From the NCBI GenBank assembly GCA_965198855.1, contig CBDAPZ010000001.1, forward strand, positions 806,001 through 870,000: a stretch of 64,000 nucleotides of DNA. Direction: 5' to 3'. This document shows positions 17,128-25,995 of this stretch, piece after piece. The notes under the pieces are model-generated. The model was not told the DNA's origin, did no database searches, and worked only from the letters and a program-made list of their open reading frames with translations. Within the stretch, counting starts at the first letter, position 1, and every line of letters begins with the position of its first letter. A program made the translations under genes and the position numbers. The DNA is from BOG-908 sp965198855 (GTDB taxonomy: Bacteria; Pseudomonadota; Alphaproteobacteria; Acetobacterales; Acetobacteraceae).

Positions 17128-18063
17128 CGGAGCAGCGTCCCGCACTTCGACAGTGACATGCGATAGACCCGAAAAATGTCGCAACCGCGTCTTGTAATAA
17201 TGCACGTCCCTACCGTGCGGTGTCACAACAGAGACAATCGCACCAAGATGCCCTGGCCCAAGCCGCCACAAATGGAAATCGGCCAAGGTGTCGCCATCAA
17301 TCTCGATTGTCTCCCGTAGCGACCGTGCCATGTCGCGATCCGGGTTCATGTCCAGCAGGATCGCGCCGGTATCGCGCACCAGGCTGTAAGCCCAGCTCGC
17401 AATCACCGCAGCACCGATCAGCCCGACCAGCGGATCCATCCAGAGCAGGCCGAAAAACCGCGCCAGCAGAAGGCCAATGATCACCAGCACCGATACCAAT
17501 GCGTCGGCAATCACGTGCACGATGGCCGCACGCATGCTGTTGTCGCGCCCGGCCTTGGTCTTGCCATGCGCATGCCCATGATGATGATCGTGCGCGTGCC
17601 CATGCGTATGGCCATGCGCATGTTCATGGCCACCGCCGCTCAGCAGCCACACCGAACCGATGTTCACCGCCAGTCCGAGACAGGCGATGGGTATGGCCTC
17701 GGTAAAGCGAATGGCCGTCGGCGTGAACAGCCGCAGCAGCGCTTCGTAGCCGATCAGCAATGAAATCATTGCTAGCACGACGGCACTGGTGAAGCCGGCG
17801 AGATCGCCGAACTTGCCCGTTCCAAAGGTGAACCGCGCGTCGCCGCAATAGCGGCGCGCATAACGATACGCCATTGCTGCCAGCAACAAGGCGCCGGCAT
17901 GGGTGGACATGTGCAATCCATCCGCCACCAACGCGATGGAACCGAACACCAGGCCGCCGGCGATCTCCAGAAACATCATGATGCCGCAGAGCCAGATCAC
18001 CGCCCAGGTGCGTCGCTCGGCGGCTTCGTGGCCTGCGGCTAGGAAGATGTGGTCGTGGGGCAT
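17125..18063 (-). CDS. dmeF: DmeF-type cobalt/nickel cation-diffusion-facilitator exporter
   Basis: 312 residues from the ATG at 18063. The frame extends 40 codons upstream, but that part is translated palindromic repeat and is rejected. Six membrane helices carry the CDF metal sites LVADGLHMSTH and HVIADALV. A very His-rich cytoplasmic loop (about residues 143-165, alternating H with A, G and D) lies between helices 4 and 5. The N-terminus HDHIFLAAGHEAAERRTWAV and the FTFGTGKFGDLAGF stretch match DmeF rather than ZitB/CzcD. DmeF exports Co2+ and Ni2+. No DmeR/RcnR repressor gene lies beside it. A repeat copy flanks each end. Confidence 0.85.
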   Translation of the reverse strand: MPHDHIFLAAGHEAAERRTWAVIWLCGIMMFLEIAGGLVFGSIALVADGLHMSTHAGALLLAAMAYRYARRYCGDARFTFGTGKFGDLAGFTSAVVLAMISLLIGYEALLRLFTPTAIRFTEAIPIACLGLAVNIGSVWLLSGGGHEHAHGHTHGHAHDHHHGHAHGKTKAGRDNSMRAAIVHVIADALVSVLVIIGLLLARFFGLLWMDPLVGLIGAAVIASWAYSLVRDTGAILLDMNPDRDMARSLRETIEIDGDTLADFHLWRLGPGHLGAIVSVVTPHGRDVHYYKTRLRHFSGLSHVTVEVRDAAP

Positions 18064-18079
18064 GATGTGGCTCCAGAGG

Positions 18080-18126
18080 AGGAAAGGCCTTCTTTTCTGA
18101 AGAAAAGAAGCAAAAGACTTTATGTC
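18080..18126 (-). repeat. Dispersed palindromic repeat, copy 5 (between dmeF and the glycosyltransferase gene)
   Basis: Perfect arms CTTCTTTTCT (18089-18098) and AGAAAAGAAG (18101-18110), then CAAAAGACTTTATGTC. The complement of 18120-18122 is the TAA stop of the upstream minus-strand gene. The other end lies just 5' of dmeF, near its Shine-Dalgarno region (18063-18080). Confidence 0.85.
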
Positions 18127-21100
18127 TTTGAGAGTACTATTACCCGGAAGGCCTCCATACTTGCATGAGAAGGTGCGGTGCATAACGTGCCGGGGTCGAC
18201 AGGGCCGACGCGGGAGCCGTCTATGAAGCTGGCCTCATATTCTACATCGTATTTGCTGGCGAAGTCCGCATCCAGTTCGATCAGCAGCCCGTACACAGGC
18301 ATATTCTCGCCGCGCGTGCCACGATACTCGCCGCTGCTGGCTGCGTCCGACAATACGTGATTTGCCATCACAGCCTTATAGAAAAGGCCGGAAGGATAGG
18401 TGGCGGCAAGCGAGATGACGAACCCTTCGATCGCCAGCGTGCTGCCACGCTCGCCGATCCAGCTGCCCAATGGCTCGCGGCGATCACCACGGGCCTGTAT
18501 ATGTGCTAACAGGATACTGTCATCGCCAGGCGGCAGCGGCGCCGACTCACGCGATTTGCGCGCCGGCACGCGTGGCGCTGCCGTGTCGCTGAAGCACTCC
18601 TCATATCGGCGTAACAGCATCGCCGTATAGCGGCGCAGCGACACCGCGCTGAGATAGGTCTGCGCAAAAAGGCGGCCGTCTGCCGCGATTTGCGCGAACC
18701 ACTCCGGATCACGCGCTTCCATCTCGATCACTTTCTCTACGTCGCTGTCATGCGCAATGGGGACATAATGCACCCAGGGTTGCAGACCGGCGAAATAGGA
18801 AAGCACATGGTCGGACTCATATTTCAGCAATACGGAATTGCTGAGCAAAGCCATCGCCACCCGTGAACACGTGGCACCATTGCCGTCCATCGAGATGATC
18901 ATACGGGCACGGAATTGCTCTTCCCATTTCAGCGATGGCTTCTGGCAGAACGAGTAAGCGCGCAATATCGCTTCGGCCTCCGGCGAGCTGCACTGGTTGA
19001 TGGTTGGGAGACGGAAATCCACCTTTGTGTTTCCATCAAAATATTGCGCTGAACGCAGGCGCGGTATCGACAATGCGCGGGCGATCTCCGGCGTGATAAA
19101 ACCACCCGTCGTGCTGCCGGCGAACACAGCCATCGGCTGCTTGTCGCGATACGCTACCCGATCCTGCTGCCGCTTTGCGGTATAGAATTCATTGTTTAGG
19201 AAATCGATGTCCGGCAATAGAACGATGTTCCAGCCAGCTTTCTTTTGAAAACAAAACACCGGCACATCGAACGGCGCCGCTACCGCATCGCCCATGCACA
19301 TGCAGAATGTCGTGCTGAAACCCGGCGGCAGGAACGGCATCACTGATTGCAGGAACCGTTCATACCTTGCTGTGCGGTCGGGCAGGATGCCCGGGGGCGC
19401 CACATGCGGCGGTTTCGGCGCTACCGTGACCATGCCGTTGGCGATCCGGAACACCGAAATCCAGCTCAGTGTCTCATTGAGCTCGTCGAAGGCGGTGTTT
19501 GCATCGACATGGCGCAGCGGGCGGAAACGCCACGGTGCGACCTCTCCCATCGCCCAACCCATCATCATTGCGTCGATCTGTGCCCGTTCCGGCGCTGCGG
19601 CACGCGGCTGGGAGGGAGCGACCCGTGGAGCGGCCGACACTGCCAGGTCCGCCAGGCGCCAATCGCCTTTTTCCGTGTGTTTGTAAGCCATATCCAGGGT
19701 GATCGAAAAACAGTGATACTCGGCTTCGTTCAGCAGCATGACCTTACCGGCATTCGCCGCATCCGCCGTGAACCGCGCGGTCGCACGCGTCAGAAGCCCC
19801 GGTCCGGTGGTCTGCCAGGTGTCGAGCCGCTGACCGCTGCGCGTCTGGTTCAGAACGGTCTCCACCGCTTCCCGCAAGGCGTCCGCGATGACGATACAGC
19901 CTGGCCGTGCGGCAATGAAATTATTGTGCAGATAAGGCGGCGCCTCCTCGGACCGGACGGCGACCAGCTCCACCGATGACAGGGCCGCAAAAATACCGCG
20001 CATGTCGCGGACGCAGACATCGTCGGCGTCTGTGTAGATGCCGCCACGAACATGCAGGAACGCGAGCCTGAAGATATCGCTCTGCATGGCTGGATGATGT
20101 GCGGCCTCGTAGCATTCCATCACGTCGGCGGCACAGTGTTCCGCGAGAAAAGCGCGCGCCGACGCGTCGTCGAATACGGTGTGGACGATGCCCGGATTGC
20201 GGTTCTGCCAGGTCTGCATGGCCTGAACGATTTCCGCCGGCGGTTCCTTGGCGTCCCAGAACTGTATCAGGAACGGAAACGGCGATGCCCCAAGACCGAT
20301 CGAGACATCGTCGATCCGACCAATGCGGCCATCCGACCACGCCTCGATGAGCGCCCATTGTGCCGCCATCGTATCCCGCTCGTGCAGGGCGGACCAGGTT
20401 TGTGTGGCGAAACGCAGAACCTCCATGTCGTTTGCCGAGTGCGCCAGCATGCAAAGCAGGCGCAGCGCGTCCGCACGTGGCGTGTGGCGTGCCAAGTTGT
20501 GCAGGGAGGCTGCGGCTTCCTCGGGGCAAGCGGCGGCCATGTGCAGACGTGCCAGTGCGATGATTAAGCCCGGATTTTCTCGCGCGGGACCGTCCACCGC
20601 CTCCAGAGTGGCAATCGCTTCGCGCAGCCCGTCGCGTCGCAGACGCAGATCCGCCTGCAGGATGTGCGCGTCTGCACGAGCGGCCACGTTCTGCGGGAAC
20701 CCGTCCAGCAGCTTCGCACATTCGTCTAGTCGGCCGAGAGAGAAAGCCAGGCGCGCGTGTTGGACGACGTCCTGCGGCGGCAGTGAACCTTCCCGCGCGG
20801 AGAATGCGTCGTATCGTCGGCCCAGCTCTTCGACGCGCGCGACCATCCTGCGGCGATTCGCTTCCTTCCAGTCGAGCAGCTCGTTTGCGACCGGCGCGAA
20901 GGTGTCGAGCACCAAATCCATCCAGTCGAGCTCCGCATAGCGTTGAGCCAGCCACACACGTAGATCCTGTGCGCGGGGTTCGGCCGCGACCAGCGCGCTG
21001 AGCAGATTGATGGAGTCCATCTGCCGCCCGAAATAGGCGGTTATCTTCGCCAGTTGCAGTGAGGCCGCCTCGTGGCGCGGCTCCAATGCCACGCATCGCT

Positions 21101-22067
21101 CCCAGGCCTGCTGCGCCAGGCCATAGGCGGCAGCCTGATGATGCAAGTCCCCGAGACGGAACCACAGCTCCGCGACATCGGGAAATGCGGCGGCAAGCCG
21201 CTCGAGGGCAGCTTTGGCCAGGTCCGTCTCCGCTGCCTCCAGATGCGCCTTCACTGTAGCGAGCCCGGCCTCGAGCACAGCTTCGTTGGGCTGTTCCTCG
21301 ACGGCGACCATCTCCGCCTGAGGCGCGTGAATCAGTTGTTCGAGAAGGTCTTCCAGGCCGGCCGCGCCCTGCCTCTCCTCGAGGAATGTCACGTCACGCT
21401 CAAAATCTTCCTGCGTCGGCTCACGGCCTGCCACAATGCGATGCACGGCAAAGGTCAGCAGCTCGGTGACGCGCCGCGCGCGCGGCGGCCAAAGCTCGGT
21501 GGTCACCAGCGCACTGCTCCGCGGCTCGGCGACCACGAGCGCCATTTCGGCTCCCCCATGCGTCACCGTCATCTCCACCGGCATGCCGTCGCGCCGGCGT
21601 GTCGCCAGCGTGGTAAGCGAGGTGGCCAGATCGACCTCGTAGGGCCCGAGTTTTAGCCTAAAACCTTCGTTCAAGCTGATGTCGCTGCGGCGGATCACCT
21701 GGCGCGTTTCCACCAAGATCCAGCGATGGCGCAGGATGAAATCCAGCCCTGCCGCATCCTGCTCGCTTAAAGGCAGGAAGCTCTCCCATGCCGCCGGCTG
21801 CAGCCGGTCGAACACTGCTAGCCCGGTATCGCCGTCTGCACATAAATAGAACCCGTCGCGTAGCAGACAGATGGCGCCATGCTCCGGTGCGCTCCTGATC
21901 CGCAGCATGCCGAGTTCCGCATGGTGCAGGCTCGCCTGGTCTGAGAAGACCGGCATATCGAGGAACAGCGCGTGTGCCAGACTGCCACCTGCGAGGGCCT
22001 CGTGCCGAATTGCACCGGCTTGGTCCGGTTGGCTGACGAAGGTGCCGTGCCAGCTGAGAAGAAACAT
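18120..22067 (-). CDS. Large TPR protein with two glycosyltransferase domains (GT32-like and GT90-like)
   Basis: 1,315 residues from the ATG at 22067, preceded by AGGA at good spacing. The longer open frame to 23330 is antisense to eno and is rejected. Residues 1 to about 225 are beta-rich and unrecognised. About 270-540 are TPR-like helical repeats. About 598-800 resemble the DXD sugar-transferase family of OCH1/GT32, with QSDIFRLAFLHVRGGIYTDADD (about 662-683), whose DAD is the metal/nucleotide-sugar site. About 900-1155 resemble GT90/CAP10 enzymes (VFAGSTTGGF, MDGNGATCSRVAMALLSN). About 1175-1315 is an unassigned domain. Probably a cytoplasmic glycan or lipopolysaccharide assembly enzyme. 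Neighbours give no pathway. The stop codon is inside a repeat copy. Confidence 0.8.
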   Translation of the reverse strand: MFLLSWHGTFVSQPDQAGAIRHEALAGGSLAHALFLDMPVFSDQASLHHAELGMLRIRSAPEHGAICLLRDGFYLCADGDTGLAVFDRLQPAAWESFLPLSEQDAAGLDFILRHRWILVETRQVIRRSDISLNEGFRLKLGPYEVDLATSLTTLATRRRDGMPVEMTVTHGGAEMALVVAEPRSSALVTTELWPPRARRVTELLTFAVHRIVAGREPTQEDFERDVTFLEERQGAAGLEDLLEQLIHAPQAEMVAVEEQPNEAVLEAGLATVKAHLEAAETDLAKAALERLAAAFPDVAELWFRLGDLHHQAAAYGLAQQAWERCVALEPRHEAASLQLAKITAYFGRQMDSINLLSALVAAEPRAQDLRVWLAQRYAELDWMDLVLDTFAPVANELLDWKEANRRRMVARVEELGRRYDAFSAREGSLPPQDVVQHARLAFSLGRLDECAKLLDGFPQNVAARADAHILQADLRLRRDGLREAIATLEAVDGPARENPGLIIALARLHMAAACPEEAAASLHNLARHTPRADALRLLCMLAHSANDMEVLRFATQTWSALHERDTMAAQWALIEAWSDGRIGRIDDVSIGLGASPFPFLIQFWDAKEPPAEIVQAMQTWQNRNPGIVHTVFDDASARAFLAEHCAADVMECYEAAHHPAMQSDIFRLAFLHVRGGIYTDADDVCVRDMRGIFAALSSVELVAVRSEEAPPYLHNNFIAARPGCIVIADALREAVETVLNQTRSGQRLDTWQTTGPGLLTRATARFTADAANAGKVMLLNEAEYHCFSITLDMAYKHTEKGDWRLADLAVSAAPRVAPSQPRAAAPERAQIDAMMMGWAMGEVAPWRFRPLRHVDANTAFDELNETLSWISVFRIANGMVTVAPKPPHVAPPGILPDRTARYERFLQSVMPFLPPGFSTTFCMCMGDAVAAPFDVPVFCFQKKAGWNIVLLPDIDFLNNEFYTAKRQQDRVAYRDKQPMAVFAGSTTGGFITPEIARALSIPRLRSAQYFDGNTKVDFRLPTINQCSSPEAEAILRAYSFCQKPSLKWEEQFRARMIISMDGNGATCSRVAMALLSNSVLLKYESDHVLSYFAGLQPWVHYVPIAHDSDVEKVIEMEARDPEWFAQIAADGRLFAQTYLSAVSLRRYTAMLLRRYEECFSDTAAPRVPARKSRESAPLPPGDDSILLAHIQARGDRREPLGSWIGERGSTLAIEGFVISLAATYPSGLFYKAVMANHVLSDAASSGEYRGTRGENMPVYGLLIELDADFASKYDVEYEASFIDGSRVGPVDPGTLCTAPSHASMEAFRVIVLSKT

Positions 22068-22235
22068 GAGCGGGTCCTGTTCGTGTGCCCGCCGGGGCGC
22101 GGGTGGCGGCAGAGAAAAATCGTCGGCGTTAGGGCTTTGGCTGACATGTGCGGCAGGGCCGTCATCTACCTGTCCCACTGGCCTTTTTCCACCGTGCAGT
22201 GTTACGCAAGACCCAACGAAGGAGCCTAGCCCGCC

Positions 22236-23513
22236 ATGAGCGCCATATCCGACATCGTCGCCCGCGAGATCCTCGACAGCCGCGGCAACCCGACCGTCGA
22301 AGTGGATGTGCATCTGGAAAGCGGCGCCATGGGCCGAGCGGCGGTGCCCTCCGGTGCCAGCACCGGTGCGCATGAGGCCGCCGAACTGCGCGACAACGAT
22401 GCCGCGCGCTACGGCGGCAAGGGCGTGCTGGCCGCGGTGGAAAACGTCGAGGGCGAGATCTTCGATGCCATCGGCGGCATGGACCCCGCCGACCAGCTGC
22501 GGATCGATCGTATCATGATCGAGCTCGACGGTACGGCTAACAAATCTCGTCTCGGTGCGAACGCCATCCTCGCCGTCTCGCTCGGCATCGCCAAGGCAGC
22601 CGCGATCGAGCTCGGCCAGCCGCTGTATCGCTATGTCGGCGGCGTGTTCGCGCGCACCTTGCCGGTGCCGATGATGAATATCGTCAATGGCGGCCAGCAT
22701 GCCGACAACCCGATCGACATACAGGAATTCATGATCCAGCCGGTCTCGGCCGCCAGTATCGCCGATGCCGTGCGCATGGGCTCCGAGATCTTCGCTCAGC
22801 TCAAGAAGGGCCTGAAGGCCGCCGGACTGAACACCAATGTCGGTGACGAAGGCGGTTTCGCCCCCAATCTCAGCTCCGCCGACGAGGCGCTTACCTACAT
22901 CACCCGTGCGTGCGAGGCTGCGGGCTACCGTCCGGGCGAAGACGTGACCTTCGCACTCGATTGCGCCAGCACCGAATTCTACAAAGGCGGCCTCTACGAC
23001 ATGGCCGGCGAGGGCAAGAAGCTCGATGCCGGCGGCATGGTCGCCTACCTCGCCGATCTCTGCGACCGCTACCCCATCGCCTCGATCGAAGATGGTCTTG
23101 CCGAGGACGATTGGGAGGGCTGGCGCCTGCTGACCGAAACGCTCGGCGCCCGCATACAGCTCGTCGGCGACGATCTGTTCGTGACCAACCCCGAGCGCCT
23201 GGCGCGTGGCATCGCCGAGGGCACGGCGAACGCCATTCTCGTGAAGGTAAACCAGATCGGCACGCTGAGCGAGACGCTGGAAGCGGTCGAGATGGCGCAC
23301 CGGGCTGGCTACACCGCGGTGATGAGCCACCGCTCCGGCGAGACGGAGGATTCGACCATCGCCGACCTCGCAGTGGCCACCAATTGCGGACAGATCAAGA
23401 CCGGCTCGCTGTCGCGCAGCGACCGCACGGCCAAATACAACCAGCTCATCCGTATCGAATCCGAGCTCGCTTCGACAGCCATCTATGCGGGGCGGTCGAT
23501 CCTGCGCGCGTGA
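22236..23513 (+). CDS. eno: Enolase
   Basis: 425 residues. Converts 2-phosphoglycerate to phosphoenolpyruvate in glycolysis. Signatures include the N-terminal ILDSRGNPTVEV, GAPSGASTG-like loop PSGASTGAHEA, metal-binding LVGDDLFVTN and the active-site loop SHRSGETEDSTIADLAV. Length is normal. AAGGAG lies upstream of the ATG. The 168-bp gap to the divergent glycosyltransferase gene holds both promoters. Confidence 0.98.
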   Translation: MSAISDIVAREILDSRGNPTVEVDVHLESGAMGRAAVPSGASTGAHEAAELRDNDAARYGGKGVLAAVENVEGEIFDAIGGMDPADQLRIDRIMIELDGTANKSRLGANAILAVSLGIAKAAAIELGQPLYRYVGGVFARTLPVPMMNIVNGGQHADNPIDIQEFMIQPVSAASIADAVRMGSEIFAQLKKGLKAAGLNTNVGDEGGFAPNLSSADEALTYITRACEAAGYRPGEDVTFALDCASTEFYKGGLYDMAGEGKKLDAGGMVAYLADLCDRYPIASIEDGLAEDDWEGWRLLTETLGARIQLVGDDLFVTNPERLARGIAEGTANAILVKVNQIGTLSETLEAVEMAHRAGYTAVMSHRSGETEDSTIADLAVATNCGQIKTGSLSRSDRTAKYNQLIRIESELASTAIYAGRSILRA

Positions 23514-23579
23514 CCACAGGCGGGAACCACCCTCTGCTTGTCCCGTTTATGAGGGCATACAACCAGAGGAGAGTATCAC

Positions 23580-23765
23580 ATGGTCGACGAAAATCGGGTT
23601 GAAGGCATTGGCCACCAGATCAAGGGCGCCGTGAAGGAAGTCGCTGGTAAGGTAACGGGCGATACGAAGCTGCAGGCCGAAGGCACCGCGGAAAAGCTGG
23701 CCGGCAAAGGGCAGAATGCCGTCGGTGGTGCCGCTGATAGCGTGCGGGACGCCGTTAAGAAGTAA
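23580..23765 (+). CDS. CsbD-like stress protein
   Basis: 61 residues, MVDENRVEGIGHQIKGAVKEVAGKVTGD..., a clear match to the CsbD family: small, hydrophilic, with a repeated K-G-x-x-K-E pattern. Family members are induced by general stress; their molecular role is unknown. A GGAG motif lies just upstream of the ATG. It follows eno by 66 bp and is followed by a strong terminator. Confidence 0.92.
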   Translation: MVDENRVEGIGHQIKGAVKEVAGKVTGDTKLQAEGTAEKLAGKGQNAVGGAADSVRDAVKK

Positions 23766-23860
23766 GTAAGATTGGGGAGCCGGGACGGCTCTCTTGATCC
23801 CCCAGCATTATTGATGGGGAGCGCTTGGACCGTCGGGTTCAAAAGACATGGCTGGGATTT

Positions 23861-23890
23861 GGGGGGACCGCTTGGTCCCCCCATTCTTTT
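23861..23890 (+). terminator. Intrinsic terminator downstream of the CsbD-like gene
   Basis: Perfect 9-bp stem GGGGGGACC (23861-23869) and GGTCCCCCC (23874-23882), loop GCTT, followed by ATTCTTTT. It separates the CsbD-like gene from the rpsB leader. Confidence 0.85.
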
Positions 23891-24052
23891 ATCTGCACCT
23901 TGCCAAATCTGGCCGGTTGCTCCATATCCCGCCCGCCCAGAGGGGCAAATTCACACGCGGGGCACTTTCCTGGGGTCAATCCCTCAGATCCGGTGCCAAT
24001 TGGCTCGCCCCGTGGAGGCTCAACCGGATTTTATTGGAAAGGACCGCCAACA
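23891..24052 (+). promoter_or_regulatory. rpsB upstream region with possible structured leader
   Basis: About 160 bp between the terminator and rpsB without a supported gene. Near the 3' end CCGGT (23990-23994) can pair with ACCGG (24023-24027), enclosing the G/C-rich segment 23995-24022, and AAAGGA precedes the rpsB ATG. rpsB leaders are often targets of S2 autoregulation, so a regulatory leader is plausible. The pairing seen here is short and unproven. Confidence 0.3.
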
Positions 24053-24901
24053 ATGGCGATGCCCGATTTTTCTCTGCGTCAGTTGCTCGAGGCCGGTGTC
24101 CACTTTGGTCACCATACACGCCGCTGGAACCCGCGCATGGCGCCGTTCCTCTTCGGTGTCCGTAACCAGGTCCACATCATCGACCTGCAGCAGACCGTGC
24201 CGATGCTCGACCGTGCGCTGCGCGCCGTGCGTGACACGACGGCTGGCGGCGGCCGCGTGCTGTTCGTCGGCACCAAGCGTGCTGCGGCCGAATACGTGGC
24301 CGATAGCGCCAAGCGTTGTGGTCAATATTACGTGAATCATCGCTGGCTCGGCGGCATGCTTACCAACTGGAAGACCATTACCGGCAGCATCAAGCGCCTG
24401 CGCCAGATCGACGAGATGCTCGGCAGCGACATCCAGGGCCTCACCAAGAAAGAGGTTCTCGAGATGACGCGCGACCGCGACAAGCTCGAGCGTTCTCTCG
24501 GCGGCATCAAGGAGATGGGCGGCCTGCCGGACATCCTGTTCATCATCGACACCAACAAGGAGAAGCTTGCTGTCGAGGAAGCCAACAAGCTTGGCATCCC
24601 GGTGATCGCCGTGCTCGACAGCAACTCCGACCCCCAGGGCATCACCTACCCGATCCCGGGCAATGATGACGCCATCCGCGCCATTACGCTGTATTGCGAC
24701 CTGATCGCCGGCGCCGTGCTGGATGGCATCAGCCAGGAGATGCAGGCTTCCGGCCAGGATATGGGCGGCGTTGAAGAGCTGCCCGAAGCGATGCTGCCAA
24801 CGCATCAGGCAGCCCAGCCTGACGCTCCGGAGGCGGATCCGGAGCCGGATGTCGCCATCCCCGAACTCGAAGCTGCCATGTCCGCTCCCGCCGAGGGCTG
24901 A
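24053..24901 (+). CDS. rpsB: Ribosomal protein S2
   Basis: 282 residues from the ATG at 24053, preceded by AAAGGA. The open frame further upstream is not used. Starts MAMPDFSLRQLLEAGVHFGH, with RRWNPRMAPFLFG and the NHRWLGGMLTNW signature. A component of the 30S subunit. An acidic, Pro/Glu/Ala-rich C-terminal tail (about residues 240-282) extends beyond the bacterial core, as in many alphaproteobacteria. It begins the rpsB-tsf-pyrH-frr group. Confidence 0.97.
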   Translation: MAMPDFSLRQLLEAGVHFGHHTRRWNPRMAPFLFGVRNQVHIIDLQQTVPMLDRALRAVRDTTAGGGRVLFVGTKRAAAEYVADSAKRCGQYYVNHRWLGGMLTNWKTITGSIKRLRQIDEMLGSDIQGLTKKEVLEMTRDRDKLERSLGGIKEMGGLPDILFIIDTNKEKLAVEEANKLGIPVIAVLDSNSDPQGITYPIPGNDDAIRAITLYCDLIAGAVLDGISQEMQASGQDMGGVEELPEAMLPTHQAAQPDAPEADPEPDVAIPELEAAMSAPAEG

Positions 24902-24903
24902 CG

Positions 24904-24930
24904 AAAAAGGCGGCGTGAGCCGCCTTTTTC
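24904..24930 (+). terminator. rpsB-tsf intercistronic terminator/attenuator
   Basis: Perfect 11-bp stem AAAAAGGCGGC (24904-24914) and GCCGCCTTTTT (24919-24929), loop GTGA, beginning two bases after the rpsB stop. The T run makes it a canonical intrinsic terminator. Partial readthrough would lower tsf relative to rpsB. Confidence 0.8.
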
Positions 24931-24968
24931 TTTTCTGACGATTGAAGACTGATGACTGGAGACGAGAC

Positions 24969-25880
24969 ATGGCTGAGATCACCGCTGCCCTGGTAAAGAC
25001 GCTGCGCGAGCAGACCGGCGCCGGCATGATGGACTGCAAGAAGGCGCTGACCGAATCCGGTGGCGACCTGGAAGGCGCTGTCGACTGGCTGCGCAAGAAG
25101 GGCCTCTCGCAGGCCGCTAAGAAATCCGGCCGCGTGGCCTCCGAGGGCCTGGTCGGCGTCGCCTCCGCAGCCCTCAAGGGCGCCATGGTGGAAGTCAATT
25201 CCGAGACCGATTTCGTTGCCCGCAACGAGACATTTCAGAACTTCGTCGCCACCTTGGCCGGCCTGGTGCTGACCGTGGGCGAAGATATCGAAGCGCTGAA
25301 ATCTGCCCCATTTCCCGGCACCGACCGGACGGTGAGCGAAGAACTCGTCCACATGGTCGCCACCATCGGCGAAAACATGACCATTCGTCGCGCCCGCCTG
25401 CTGAGCGTGAGCAGCGGTGTGGTCGCCACCTACATGCACAACGCGCTGAAGCCCGGTCTGGGCAAGATCGGCGTGCTCGTCGCACTCGAAGCACCATCCG
25501 AGCTGGAAGGGCTGGAGCAGCTTGGCCGCCAGATCGGCATGCATGTCGCCGCCACCCGTCCGGACGCGTTGGATATCGATGCGGTCGATCCGGCGGCGTT
25601 GGAGCGCGAGCGTGCGGTGCTTTCCGAGCAGGCGCGTGCGAGTGGCAAGCCGGAAGCCATCATCGAGAAGATGGTCGAGGGCCGTATCCGCAAATACTAC
25701 GAGGAGGTCGTGCTCCTGGAGCAGGTATGGGTGCATGACGGCGAGAGTCGCGTGCGCGCTGTGGTGAAGAAGGCCGGCGGGCAGATGATTGGCTTTGACC
25801 GCTTCGCGCTCGGCGAAGGTATCGAGAAGGCACCGGCTGGCGATTTCGCCTCCGAAGTGGCGGCCGTCGCGGGCCTCTGA
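24969..25880 (+). CDS. tsf: Elongation factor Ts
   Basis: 303 residues from the ATG at 24969 with GGAGA upstream. The N-terminal UBA-like domain (VKTLREQTGAGMMDCKKALTE) is followed by the EF-Tu contact motif TDFVARNE near residues 79-86. Recharges EF-Tu by nucleotide exchange. Frames 9 codons upstream lack the Shine-Dalgarno. It lies downstream of the attenuator. A stem of 11 pairs with two G-U (25890-25900 with 25906-25916) follows the gene but has no T run. Confidence 0.97.
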   Translation: MAEITAALVKTLREQTGAGMMDCKKALTESGGDLEGAVDWLRKKGLSQAAKKSGRVASEGLVGVASAALKGAMVEVNSETDFVARNETFQNFVATLAGLVLTVGEDIEALKSAPFPGTDRTVSEELVHMVATIGENMTIRRARLLSVSSGVVATYMHNALKPGLGKIGVLVALEAPSELEGLEQLGRQIGMHVAATRPDALDIDAVDPAALERERAVLSEQARASGKPEAIIEKMVEGRIRKYYEEVVLLEQVWVHDGESRVRAVVKKAGGQMIGFDRFALGEGIEKAPAGDFASEVAAVAGL

Positions 25881-25995
25881 GACAGAAGCGGGTTGCTGGC
25901 CTTGCGCCGGCGACCCATCATCTGCAACGTCCAAACACTTCCCACATCACAACCAACTCTCTAGGTTGCGACCGCCCCATCGCCTGGAGACTCCA

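Noticed and set aside
17580..17640. Short tandem-like repeat in dmeF
   Set aside because: It encodes the alternating His-rich metal loop of the transporter and is not a separate DNA repeat or CRISPR.
22068..23330. N-terminal extension of the glycosyltransferase frame over eno
   Set aside because: It is antisense to a certain enolase gene. The start at 22067 has a Shine-Dalgarno and a normal N-terminus, so the extension is a GC-frame artefact.
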